A DNA stretch of 64,000 nucleotides, taken from positions 104,102-168,101 of the forward strand of contig JAJEKB010000944.1 of NCBI GenBank assembly GCA_022393335.1. Direction: 5' to 3'. Positions within the stretch are counted from its first letter, which is position 1, and each line of letters starts with the position of its first letter. Below the pieces are notes generated by a model. That model worked only from the letters and a program-made list of their open reading frames with translations, did not search any database and was not told where the DNA came from. Made by a program: the position numbers and the translations under genes. Source of the stretch: Macrotrachela quadricornifera (taxonomy: Eukaryota > Rotifera > Eurotatoria > Philodinida > Philodinidae). Positions 51,398 to 63,892 of the stretch are shown one piece after another.

Positions 51398-54300
51398 AAT
51401 ATCGAGAAAAAATATAAAATATAACGAATATATTTTAACTTGTTGTTGTGCAAGTATGATCAAGTGTCGTTTACTTATTGATGAAAACGACTGAATGAAA
51501 TATGAAAATATATTTCATAATATTTCTTTTCTAAACTCATGAGAATACATGAACTTATTTTAATCATATCATGATTAAATACGTAAGCAAAATGTCTTTA
51601 GAGAAATATCATTTGACGATAGAACGACGTCATTACCTAATATAAAGGTAAAAAAATAAATGAATATTATTCATTTGGGTATATTGTTCTATTATGATAT
51701 GTAACGTATTGGGAAATTGTTCAACAAAAACAATCGATTTATTATTAAAATTTGAAATAAAATAAAAAATGATGTCAAAATATTAGTCATGAGAAGAGAT
51801 ATAAGGTCATATTTTTTTTTTTTGAAAATTTTAAAGAAATATGTGGATATTGTTTTAATTATATGTGATGAGTGTTAAGAAAGAAAAATATAGAATATTA
51901 TATACTAATAGAAATAAATTATCATGATATACAAATAAAAAGAAATGTTATACATATTTTTCTTTTTGAATCTTTAAATTTATTGTCTCTTCGTTTATAA
52001 TAGATATTAAAATTAAAATTTAATTTTTATAATCATAGGGATATAAATCATAGAGTTCGTTGTTATCATTAAATTTTTTTCGTGTCAATTGAAAATAACA
52101 CTCTGTCTCTTGAGAATACATTACTATATAATTATTTTGCATTGTTTTGTTTTTAATGATAGAATGTTCCATAATTAACAAACAAATTTAATATAAATTT
52201 TATTATTTATTCTCTGACATTTCTATTATTAATGAAAAATTTTAATATTTATTTGTAATTCTTTCATAAACTTCATTGTTTTTAATTGTTTCAAAAGATA
52301 ATTTCATAGTAAATAGTACATATGAAATTATCGAAATACATTCATTGTTATTGTTTCTCTAATATTATTTATCCAATGTATGTTTTCAATAGCAGAGAAC
52401 AATATATAGTGTTTTTCATCTAATCATTTCAAATTTTCTTATTATTGTGACCTTTTAATCAATACAGTCTCTTCCGGATGTTTTATTACAAATCATTCTG
52501 ATATTTTGTTATTTAAAAGAATGTGACCATATCGACTCTATTGCCAAAAGAACTCAGAATACCGTACAAAAGTGTATAATGATTTAAAGTTAATAATAAC
52601 AGTAAAAAAATAAATCCCTAGAGAATGTATTGAGTAAAGAATATCTAAAGAAGTATCCTCCTACTAGTATGTCACAGGAACTTTTGAATATTAAAGAGCT
52701 TTTAAGTACTCGTGTACTACTTTAGTAGATACCTTGTCATAAAATGTTTAGTGAATGGGTACTGAAAGGCACTGATCAGAGAGTCAATTGGATACTATTA
52801 CAGAACATTTCTATATGCTCTGTTGAAAAAATTGCAGTAGGTTTAAAATCGAATTTGACCTTCCATTTTTAAGTTCTTGCGTTTTCTAATACAATAGTTT
52901 TAAAAAAGTATAAAACTGATGATTTATTATCATATTTCTTTCTATATATAAAGAAAATCGATAATTTCATTTCTTTCGGAGTTTATGCACAAAAATTGCT
53001 GTTGGGTTAGATTAAGTATTCCATTTAAGTTTATTTTAATTGTCGTTCAATATTACTGTTCATAAGAAAAGCATGAGACATTTAAAAAAAAACATCTATT
53101 TCCGTTTATAAACTTTTACAATTCGATTTTTTTTCTTTCATTCAACAAATCTATAGATTCTATAATTCATCATTTCTCTGTTTATATATATTTCAACTGT
53201 TTTTTTAAAAATATCGATCAATCGCTATGAAATTATCTTTACTAGTTCGATTTGTTTATCTATCGTTTAAAATAGTAAAAAATACAGATGCGGGTAATGA
53301 TACTAGTACTAACTCAGTAAACATATTGGTATATGAGTACCCAAGAAACTTCTTACATTAGTATAATTATATTGAGAAATTTCAAAATATACACATTGTG
53401 AATACCTTGCTCAGACTTTCTTAGTATATGAATACTCTGAACTCCGCACTTTCTCTAGGGAAATAATTGGATGGAAAATACTATATATTGTTCTATGTTA
53501 TTGAGCTAGTAGTAACATACTTTGATTAAGAGTATTTATGAACTTTGTCTTGACCAATAAAAACTCCTTTCTCAAACAAAAACAAGTCTATTGAATTAAG
53601 CTTAATTTTTAAAGATATTCTATGTGTTTCTTAAGTGATCACAACTTTTGGAATATTCTACATATGAAAAGATATTATTTGACGTATCATAAAATTCGAC
53701 AATCACTATTTTAATAAATTACAATTTAATATTTTATACAATTCGAATAGAATTATGATTTATGTGATTGAATCGTCTCAGAATGTTAACTATTTACTAC
53801 GAAAAGGATTAAAAATACAATCGTATTCAATTGAAAATGGTGACAATAGTAGAATTTTTATATGTTCTTATTGTTAGTCTATATCGACTAACTATATTTG
53901 CATTAGTACATTTACCATTTTTTTTTGCAGGCCTCAATCATCCATGTTTATGTATGACAACATAAAAGAAAGAAAAAAAAAGCGACATAAAAGTAAAATG
54001 CAAGATGAGTAGAAGAAAGAACAAATTTCAAGAGTAAGCAGAGAAAAAAGAAAGGTAATGAATTGATAGTAGCGCCATTTCTTGTTACTGAAAACCAGTT
54101 TAGACTGTAACTATCTTAAAATATCTTGAAAGTTTCTCTTTTAATACTAAATAAAACTGTTTTTTTTTATCGTGTAATTGAATAAGCATGTTCTCATTGT
54201 TTTTTTTTCCTATTTAAAAGATAATGCATCTATAGTTACTTATTTGAAAAAACTTTGTCATAAATTGTGAAGGTTGTCACTATGGAAATGTTGATAAAAA

Positions 54301-54425
54301 TTGACAGTGTTATATTATTGTTTATACATCATAGAATTTTGATGACTATTGTTTATCATTTATATAATGAGATAACAGCATGAAAATTGTTTTTAATATA
54401 ATTTAGTGATTATTGGAAATTATAG
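51398..54425. other. Shared upstream spacer of the divergent polycystin and TRPM genes
   Basis: This 3-kb spacer contains no supported gene. It must hold both promoters. A TTATAG acceptor-like sequence directly before the TRPM ATG (54426) hints at a 5' UTR intron. The middle is occupied by the TIR element at 52616-53460. Confidence 0.45.
52616..53460. mobile_element. Probable TIR transposon remnant, non-autonomous
   Basis: The ends are CCCTAGAGAATGT on the left and the complement of CCCTAGAGAAAGT on the right (12 of 13 identical). The flanking 8-mers AAATAAAT (52608-52615) and AAATAATT (53461-53468) match at 7 of 8 positions, but they are so AT-rich that this is weak evidence. The interior shows only patchy palindromic similarity and no coding frame. 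Confidence 0.45.
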
Positions 54426-57400
54426 ATGGAAATGAACGAAGTAAGAACCTCATGGAAACAACTTATTTCAAGACACATTAATGAAAAGAACTTCACTTCG
54501 TGTACATGTAAAATTTATAATAATCGATCATTGTTTCCTTCTAATGATCCAGATAAATTATGTCCTTGTGGTCGATTAGTTCGTCGTCATAGTTTCAATG
54601 GTGAATCTTTACAAGAAAAAGCAGCAAAGTCAAATGGTAAAACTACATTTCCTCCTGATAAGTATGGTATTCTAGCTCATGGTGCTAAAGTTCCTGTTGA
54701 TACATATGGACAACTAAAATCTAATGGTTGTAAATTTCTTCGAATCGATATTAGATCACAAATGAAAGTCATCTATGATTTACTTGTTGCTGATTGTGAA
54801 GGAGAAAATCCAAAGCCACATTTGGTTTTAAGTGTATATGGTGGTGCAAAATATTTTACAATGACAGAACGACTTGAAAAAGAAATTATACGAGGTATCG
54901 TTGATGCTGCTATTGCTGCCGGTAAGTAATGCAATTAATCATTACTCTATATTGACAGATCTTTTTAGATGCTTGGATTTTAACTGCTGGTATTAGTAAT
55001 GGTGTCTCAAAATTAGTAGGTGAAGGTATTTCACATCATCGTTTATTGAGAGAAGATTCAAATAAAGTCAAATGTATTGGATTGACTATGTGGGGTACTA
55101 TCAATGAAGACACACGTATTAAACTTAGAGTAACAAGCAGTAGAAATAAAGTAAAAAGTTTTTTAAAAATACTTAAATAAGTATATAGTATAATTTAACA
55201 TCAAAGAGTGCTCTAAATCAATTAGTTCATCGACAAATTCCGGATAATTTTCAAGAAGATAAAGAAACAATAGAACCAAATCATACATATTGTATTCTAT
55301 TCGATGATGGACAATTGAATGAATATCTTGGTGATCCTCAACGTAACGCTTTAGTTGATGTGGCATGTCAACAAGAAGATCATACATGTGTGTACTCCTA
55401 TTCTATAATATTTATTTAAATAGCATACTTTATAATTGAAAATATTTAAAGGTTATGCAGTAACAATCATTGTTGAGGGTGGTGTAAATACTCTTGAAGT
55501 TATTCAGAATGATCTCGATAAACAACGACCGATTGTATTGATCCAAGTTCGTATTTCATACTTAAACTTATAATTAATTTATATAAATATAGGATAGTGG
55601 CCGTATAGCTGATGTACTTGCAACATTAATCAATCAGTCATTAAATGCTGAAAGAAATTATCAACAGTAATACATTATAATGTTTCATTATTTTTTTCTT
55701 CATCAAAATCTCTTTATAGAATTCAAATCGATGAAGAAATCAAGAAAGCTATCCAGCAATTTCTTCCTGATCTCAATTCTCAAGATATGTCCACAAAAAT
55801 AGCACAAATTCGGAAAATTTTAGATAAAAAAAATCGTCATCTATTAAATGTTTTTTCATTAGATCGTGATAGTAATGTAGCTGAAACAATTTTTAAAGCA
55901 ATATTTACTGGTATCTATTGAGATAAAGGAAAAAGATATAAATAAAAATATTCAATAATATATTTTATATTATAGTGAAAAATAAGAAAAATGAAATAGA
56001 TAATTCAACGGACACACATGATCAAAAACGAAAACGACAAATTGATGAAGATAAACTAGTGAATTTGGCGCTTAAATGGAATTATTTTGAAGGAGCTTTA
56101 CCTATACTACAAGTACGACAAAATTTAAGAATAAAGAAAAAACGAGAATTAATTAAGGTAAAAATAATAGTTATCAATAATGTTGACTTTATTCTTCTTT
56201 TATTATAGGAAGAACTCGAACGTGAAAAACAATTATTTGTAGAATGTCTTGAAAAGAATCGACCAAAATTTATTGAATATTTTCTTGCCGCTGGTTCTGA
56301 TCCATGTACTTTAGTAGATATCAAAGATACAACACAACGTTATAAATTTCTTTCAGATTTATATCACAAAAGTCGAAGTCATATGAACAAGGTATATTTC
56401 TAATCTTATTTCTTCTCTTGTCATATAATAATATTTTTCTTTTATGAAGACTCATGAAAATCGTATAACTACATTATTCGGTAAACAATCTGATACAACG
56501 ATGGACTCACTTGATAATAAATTAAATAAGTTTATTGGTGCATATGTTAAATCAATCTATGCATATAAAAATGACAGTTATAAAAGACGTATCTGCATTG
56601 ATATGAGAAATCATGTATGTACTTGCTGTAAATTTCAAACAACTTCTGATGATATATTATTCAATCATAATAATAAAATTAGCAGTAATACATCTGAATA
56701 TTCTAAAGATGAATTATTACGTGATCTATTTTTATGGTCTGTTTTCATGGATATGTCGGAAATGGCAAAAATATTTCTTGTTCATCTACCATCTCGTATT
56801 TGTGCTGCTCTTATAGCTTCAGCTATATTTAAACGATATGCTAAAGCATCAATAATTCTTGATCATAAAGAAAAATTTGAAGATCATGCACTTGAATTTG
56901 AAACATATGCAGCAATGTTTATTGATAAATGTTATGAATATAATGAAAGAGTTGCTTGTGAATTACTTTTACGACAAATACCATTATTTGGCAATATTAC
57001 ATGCATGCAGGTTATTTCTCTTTTCATATATCACTCAATATACCATTATTGTATGATGATTTTAGGTTGCTATATCAAGTGAAAGTGTAAAATTAGTTCG
57101 AACACCTTGTTTTGATCAAGCATTAAGTCAAGTATGGTATAACAAATTATCTATTACAAATCAGCAAACATACGCAAAACCATTACAATTTTTATCATTA
57201 TTATCTGGTGGTCTATTAGCACCGGTACTAATTCCTTATCGTGAAGAAGAAGAAAATGTATGTAAAGAAATATTTATTAAAATAAGCATACTTAGTCTAT
57301 TTATTTTGTTTTAGAGAACAAAAGATGAACAGTGAGTCAACATTTAATCTATCAGAAAGACTATTTTTCTAATAAATTTTCTTTTTTATAGGTTATCTTC

Positions 57401-59481
57401 AGACGGTATTAATTATTATAATGATGGTGATTCAGTTAAAACTACATCATGGAAAATGTATTGGTTACGACTTAAATATTTTCATGGAAGTCCATTGACA
57501 AAAATGTGCTATGATTTTGTAAATAAATCGATTATTAATTGTTCAAAGATTGTATTTTTTTTGTATTCTTTAGATTAGTTATATTTGGTTTTTACTTGTA
57601 TTTAGTTATATGATGCTTTATCATCTTGATAGTCCAGATACATTTACAATACCTCATTGGACTGAAATTTATGTTATTATTACAGTATCAACTATGTTAT
57701 GTGAAGAAGTTCGAAGAGTAAGAATAATTTATTTTATTGAAAAAAAAGTTTTCTATTCTTTAATAAAGTTAAGTCATGACTATAGAACACGAATGATTGA
57801 AGGATGGGGTTCAACAGGATCAACTCTTCTAACAGTTTTCACAAATATGTTTTTTATTATACCTTATCTACTATTTTATCTTGGTCTTGGTTTTCGATAT
57901 CAAGGTTATACTGAGAGTATACTTACTACTGCAAGGTTTTATTAAATATTTTCCATATTGATTTATTTAGAATTTTTATTTATAGAATTATTTGGGCATT
58001 TGATCTTGAATTATGGTATCTTGGTTCACTTAGATTTATTATTGTTCTAAAATCTGTAGGACCAAAACTATTTATGCTTAAAAATATGGTTTGTTTAGTT
58101 TTCTATTGCGAGAAAAAAAACAATCAAAAACATTTATATAATTATAGCTTCAAGATTTGACTGCTTTTGTTTATATGATTTTCATTGCAATAGCAGCATA
58201 TGGTGTTGTATCACGAGCATTAATTCTTTACAATGAAGTTCCATTTACTGGTAGTGATATTTTTAAACAAATCTTTTATGAACCATATTGGTTTATTTAT
58301 GGAGAATTTTCTGATAAAGAATTACTTGATGGTAAAAATCTTTTATTGTATTAAAATATAGATTATTCGAGTTTTATTTTATTTTGTTTTTTTTAGATAA
58401 AATTGATAATGCTACAGAATCAGTTGTAGCTGGAGCAACAGCTACTCATGTTTTATTAGCATTTCATATGTTATTTATAAATATTCTTATACTTAATTTA
58501 TTAATTGCTGTTTTTACGTAAGTAACAAATTCATAACGTTGAATTAAATAGTTACTTGTTCAATTTAGTCATACAATTGATAAAGTTCAAGAAAATACAG
58601 AATTTCATTGGCGTTATCAACGTTATTCATTTATTCGAGAATATTTTGAACGTCCACCATTTGGTTATCCACCATTAATTATTATTCCACATATTATATT
58701 AATTTTTCTTACTCTTCGACGTATATGTTGTCAAGGAGAAGCTGCAAATACAAAGTATGCAACAAAATCAAAGAATGTGACACCAGTTTTTAGTAAGATT
58801 AATGACTATTGTATTCTTTATATAAATCAATGTATAAAAATCATATAGAAATGATTCCAAAAAACCCAAAACAAAGAAATAGTCGATGGGATGCATTTGA
58901 AAGTGCTGCAACTCATAGTTCTGCTCGTTCAATATTAGAAGCAAATAAAAAGAAAGGTATTTCAATAACTGATGATAATTATTCGAAGAAAACAACGGAT
59001 CTTATCGAGTATATTGATTTTATTTTTAATAATTTTTTTTTTTGTCAATTGTATAATTATTTCAAATAGTTCTGATATGATAAAATCAATTAATGATCAA
59101 CAACAAACAATAGCAAGTTTGAAAGAAGAAATAATGACATTAAAATCATCTCTTACTAATACTCAAAAGAATACAGAAGTTTGAAAAATATTTTTCTTAT
59201 TTAATTTTTTAAATCATTTGTTCTTTTGAATATTTAGGGTGATTCATTAATTGAAATTCGTTCAAATCAAGAAAAAGTAAAACTTTTTGGATTTTTTTTA
59301 CTGTTGAGAAACATTTTTTCTTGTTCATCTTTAGATGAATGAATCACTGCAATGGATAATGAAAGCAATAACACGAGTAAAAATGAATGATCCCAACGAG
59401 CCGCGACCTACTTTAGACACACGATTGACTACACGTGACAGATCATATGAAACTCAGGCACCGACAAGTCCTACTCAATAA
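54426..59481 (+). CDS. TRPM-like cation channel
   Basis: A TRPM-family channel of ~1292 residues. The 22 exons are 54426-54921, 54969-55150, 55207-55387, 55452-55546, 55593-55666, 55720-55910, 55976-56157, 56209-56391, 56450-57010, 57066-57257, 57315-57331, 57392-57518, 57574-57717, 57769-57935, 57986-58088, 58148-58331, 58397-58517, 58569-58792, 58849-59008, 59070-59178, 59238-59276 and 59335-59481, all phase-consistent. The cytosolic SLOG/TRPM homology domain has LVLSVYGGAKYF, DAWILTAGISNGVSKLVGE, IIVEGGVNTLEVI and DSGRIADVLA. Then come ankyrin-like helices, six TMs, pore segment FIYGEFSD, S6 (INILILNLLIAVFT), the TRP helix after it (WRYQRYSFIREYFERPPFG) and a short coiled coil. There is no NUDT9-H or alpha-kinase domain, so the tail is TRPM4/5-like in plan. 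The 55207 acceptor is the least certain (55189 also keeps frame). Confidence 0.9.
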
Positions 59482-60628
59482 TAATATTCTATTCTGACAT
59501 AAGCTTTCTTCACTATTAATAACTGTTTTGTTTTTCTATTCACGATTAATTTTAGGAATTTTGGTTATTTTCTTTTAAATATCTATTTTTGTAATTGAAA
59601 TATATTTTCATTATTGTTTTCTATAATTATGAATATAAATATTTATTAATGCCATAGGTAACTTATGAATTATTACAATGATCAGAAATAATTTAGTTCA
59701 ATTAACTTTTAATATTTGAGAGTCCTAAGTAATTTATTAAGACTTCTATTTATATTGATTATGTAAATGTGCCCAATCAATTAAGAAACACTCAGTGCTG
59801 AATCATTTAATGTTGACACATAAACTAACATAATAACTGAAGTTTCCAAAATATCAGTTTAGAATGATCTATCTGAAGTTGGAATCGACTAGCTCTTCAA
59901 AGACAATCTATAAGAAATAATGCTTTATACCTTCATGATCAATTTATCGAACTCTCCGTACTGGCATAAAGTTGATTGAAAATAGAAACTCATATTAACG
60001 TATTTTCTTTTGTTAGACACTTATTTCAAAATGTGTATAATTAACATTGTTATATATCTCTCCATGGAAAAGTAACTTTATACTCTCGCAGTGCAGAAAT
60101 ATTTCATATAAAATGATTAGATTGACATTGTACTCATTATTCTTTTTTTTAATATTAGAAAAATATGTACAAACACAATTTTCAAAGTAATTCGTGGTCT
60201 TTAAAATCTAAAAATCAATTAGTGACCTTTTAAAAGCAACTAAATTTTAAAATCAACTTTAAAATGTATGTAACAAAAACAAACGTCTTACTATTAAAAT
60301 ATCAAATATTTTCTATTTATTGAATAAGTCTTTCTTTGCTCCGTTAGAATTTCTTGACTCGTCTAAATTAGCAAAAAGAAAATAGTTTGTACTGGAAAGA
60401 GAAATGAGAAAAAATTAAGGTAGACAATCTATTTTCGTGCCCTCACATTTGCATAATGAAAGTTAACAAACATTAACTAATTATGTAGATTCATAGAAAT
60501 GAGCTAAAAATTTGTACAAGGAGAGAAAGTTTTCGAAAATATAATTATATTTGCATCATATAACTCTTTTCTTAAAAGTATATAATTCATAAAAATATCT
60601 AGATTAAATATACATCAATTATTGATAT
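59482..60628. other. Intergenic between convergent TRPM and Rab-like genes
   Basis: Only 3' UTR-like AT-rich sequence was seen, with no supported frame or repeat. Confidence 0.45.
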
Positions 60629-62371
60629 TTACTGCTTAGGTTTTACTTGAATATTTGGTAATGTACATAAAATAGAAAACATTTGATTGTTGTCTTCATT
60701 GATATATTTTATCTCATTAGTAATGTGTTCAGTAAAAGAAGGTATTTCATTTAAAGATAAATGATTCAGTTGGTTGGTTTTGTCTTGTATTTGTTTTTTA
60801 TATTCGTCAATCAATTGATCGATCTGAGCGTATGCTTGATTTCGATCAGTAGTTGCTTGTGTTATAATCCTATTGTATTCAGTATTCACGCGTTCCTTTG
60901 CTGCAGTAGATATACGATCAAGTGTATTCATTTTGTCATTGAGAATATGTTGAATATTATTTACTTGATCAGTAGTAACAGCATCAGATCTTTGTACACA
61001 ATCTGTAGAAATATCTTTTGAACAAATTTCATTTTGTAGATGAGATGAGATCTTGCTATCAACATATTGTTGATTTGACGTTGAAGTAGAAACAACTAAA
61101 AACGGAATTATTATTTTATTTAGTTAAGTTTGTATGCATAAAACAAAAGAATTATTACATAGCGTTTCATAAGTTATATGCAAATACAAAATAATCTCAA
61201 ACTAAATTTTGTAATAGTAAAAATATAAACATGAGAATGTGATAATAAACTTTGAGCATATTATAGAATACATAAAATAATTTCAATTTAAAAAAACAGT
61301 GAAATTTAAATATCCAAATAAGAAAAATATTAATCTATAAATACAATAAGTTTCATATGATTTTTTGATTACCTGATGTGAACATGTTAGAGATTCGTTG
61401 AAATAATCCATTTGTCTTCATATTTGATGTTATTTCATCTGGTAGATTTAATAGAACCCATGATGATATAGAAGATTTGATATTAGTAACTAAAGTCGAA
61501 AATGCTTCTCCAACATTGATTGAGTCTTTTGCAGATGTTTCAAAAAATGGAATATTTAATGAATCAGCATATTCCTTAGTGAAGAAGAAAAAAATTTTCT
61601 ATAGTTTTTATTGATAAACTCTTTGTACTTTTGCTTCTGCATAATCAACAACTTTTTTAGTTGTTAAATCACATTTATTGCCAATAATTAATTTATTGAC
61701 ATTTTCATTTCTATAATTATTAATATCTTCTAACCATTCTTTTATATTATCAAACGATTCCTATAGAAAATAAAAGTTTTAGATTAAAAATTTAAATATT
61801 AGTTATTTTTACTCGATCTGTGACATCATAAACAATAATAATACCATGTACACGTGAATAATATGATCCTAAATACAATAAGTATAATTTTTCTCCAAAA
61901 ACAAAATACGATCGAAACTCACTTATAAAGTGACGCATTCGTTCTTGACCTTTTCCATCCCACTGGAAAGAATAAGAGAATAAATTATATCTTTATTTAA
62001 AAAAAAAAAAGAATAATTTACAATTTGCAATTTGGTGATTGTACCATCAAGATTAATTGTTCGAATTTTCTAAAAAAAAATTCTTTTTTTAAATGAAAAT
62101 TTTCACGAAAATCAAAACTAAACTTACGAAATCTACACCACAACAACTGAACTCCATTGCGTTATAAATATCATCCTAAAAATGAAATAAATTATATCGA
62201 TAAAACTTTTTTAATCTCTGCGTACAACAAAACGAGACATGAGACAAGATTTACCAACAGCAATATCACCAACAAGTAGTAATTTAAATAAGTAATTACT
62301 AAAAGAAATTTTATATTCAATTTGTTACTTTTCAGATATAGCAAACCAATGACTTACTATTCTGAACTCAT
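60629..62371 (-). CDS. Divergent Rab1 paralogue with a coiled-coil tail and no prenylation motif
   Basis: Nine exons (62371-62358, 62298-62229, 62175-62128, 62069-62022, 61962-61923, 61868-61813, 61760-61629, 61574-61373, 61095-60629) give 358 residues. Residues 1-~190 are a Rab fold: [19 protein letters not shown] (P-loop intact), [10 protein letters not shown] for [26 protein letters not shown] and ETSAK. Switch I reads EFSCCGVDF where Rab1 has YISTIGVDF, so the invariant Thr that binds Mg and the gamma-phosphate is Cys. Exon sizes 14/70/48/48/96 (split 40+56)/132 mirror Rab1 at 6203-7192, so it arose by duplication of an intron-bearing Rab1 gene. Residues ~204-358 are new: a Ser/Asp-rich linker, then charged heptad-like helices ([17 protein letters not shown]...[16 protein letters not shown]). 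The end is KPKQ, without cysteines. GTP hydrolysis or exchange is probably altered. Its function is unknown. Confidence 0.88.
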
Positions 62372-62602
62372 TGTATCAAGTAATATATTTTCAGGTATTT
62401 GATGTTCAAAGATATTAATAAGAGAAAATCTACAATTAATCTAAAGAATTATGGAAATTGTCTAACTGCTTTAATTTAAAATGGCAATCATCAAAACAAC
62501 ATGTATAACTAATGATGAAGGAAATAACCTAAAAGAATGAATCATTTTCAGCCAATGCAATTTCATATCTTAAATGAATTTCTTTCCTTATGTGTCGCAT
62601 GT
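62372..62602. other. Upstream region of the Rab-like gene
   Basis: This is a short spacer with no element recognised; it should include the promoter of the minus-strand Rab-like gene. Confidence 0.35.
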
Positions 62603-63373
62603 GGTTATGTTTTAAAGGAAACGAACGAATTAATGGAAAATATGGACATCATCGTAGAGGCACGAAAAATTCATTAATGGAGAAATCGGATTGGTTAAAA
62701 AATTCATCAGAATACATCATGCTATATTAAATTGGTTCTAAAAACATAAAAAAGAATAAAAGAAAAGGTTTTAAATTAGAGCACAATTTCCAAAAGTTAC
62801 GTGTGTATTTGTCATTGATATATTTATTAACAAGGAATCTAGGTTTTTTCGTGAGATAAGTCAATTATTTGGATTAAGATAGTTATTTAGTTGAAAGTTT
62901 GAGTTGTTCTGTGAGATAAGTCGATTCTTCTCATTCAGATACTTGCTTATTAAGTAATTCGAGTTATCATAAGAGATAACTCGATTTATTTTATGATGGC
63001 AATATTAAGCAAATAAAAATGAGCTGTTTCGTTGATATGTTTCCAGCAGGCTACTTCGAGTTATCCCATGAGATAAATCGACTTGTCCCTTATGATAACT
63101 CGAATGCGTTACTGAACAATTATTTTAATGAAATGAAACGACTCAGATCATGCAACAATTTTAATGCTTAAATTTCATATCATGAAGCTGAAATTTGAGA
63201 ATCATGCGAGAAAAACACAGGTGACAACCAAAAATTCTATTTTTCAAACGTTCATTCTTTATATGCGGCTAGTTTTTCGTGCTAAATCTAATAACATTGT
63301 ACAATTTTACGTGCCTCTACGATGGTGTCCATATTTTCTCTTAATTCATTCGTTTTCTTTAAAACGTAACCAC
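62603..63373. mobile_element. Element with ~70-bp terminal inverted repeats and internal hairpins
   Basis: 62603-62671 (GTGGTTATGTTTTAAAGG... to GTAGAGGCACG..) is about 90% identical to the reverse complement of 63303-63373. The interior carries repeated short hairpins of the form CGAGTTATC-loop-GATAACTCG (62960-62983, with a 9-bp perfect stem) and variants near 62901-62923, 63057-63080 and 63079-63102. No coding capacity was seen. Consistent with a foldback MITE. Confidence 0.65.
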
Positions 63374-63559
63374 AGTCGCCTCCACGTATTCTAAAAGAAC
63401 GTATAAATTTCACGCTTGCCGTTATCTTTTACAAAAAAAATGACCTCTATCATAGAACAAAATAAAAACATGTTTTCTAACTCTTTCCCAGGACGTCCAT
63501 TTCGACCATCGGAAACGGCACTGTAAACGGCTACAAAACTATGCAACCCATGGAAAAAA

Positions 63560-63890
63560 TTTCATCAGAAAACCGCGGTGGTTGGCGGTATATGAAACCG
63601 CGGTTTTAAGCGGTTTTTCATGTCAGCGGGAATCAGACCGTTTATGCGGTATTTCAAAACCGCTGAATACCGCGGTATTCCTTTGACGCGGTATTCAGCG
63701 GTTTTGAAATACCGCATAAACGGTCTGATTCTCCCGGTTTTAAAAACCGTTAAAAACCGCGGTTTTCTTTTGACGCGGTATTCAACGGTTTTGAGAAACC
63801 TCATAAACGGTCTGATTCCCGGGGTTTTCAAAAGCCGTTGAAAACTGCGGCTTTTTTTTTGACGCAGTATTCGGCGGTTTTGAGACATCG
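63560..63890. repeat. GC-rich palindromic tandem repeat (ACCGCGGT family)
   Basis: Units of ~88 bp begin GACGCGGTATTC at 63685, 63772 and 63861. Upstream of the first, 63630-63673 is a perfect 44-bp inverted copy of 63688-63731 with a 14-bp spacer. The block is much richer in G+C than the rest of the window. Frames on both strands here are repeat artefacts. Confidence 0.85.
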
Positions 63891-63892
63891 AT

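Noticed and set aside
62851..63102. CRISPR-like array from repeated ATAACTCG hairpins
   Set aside because: Spacing is irregular, copies are degenerate, and the context is eukaryotic; the hairpins lie inside a foldback element.
63565..63888. Open frames on both strands in the GC-rich palindrome
   Set aside because: They mirror each other because the DNA is palindromic; not a gene.
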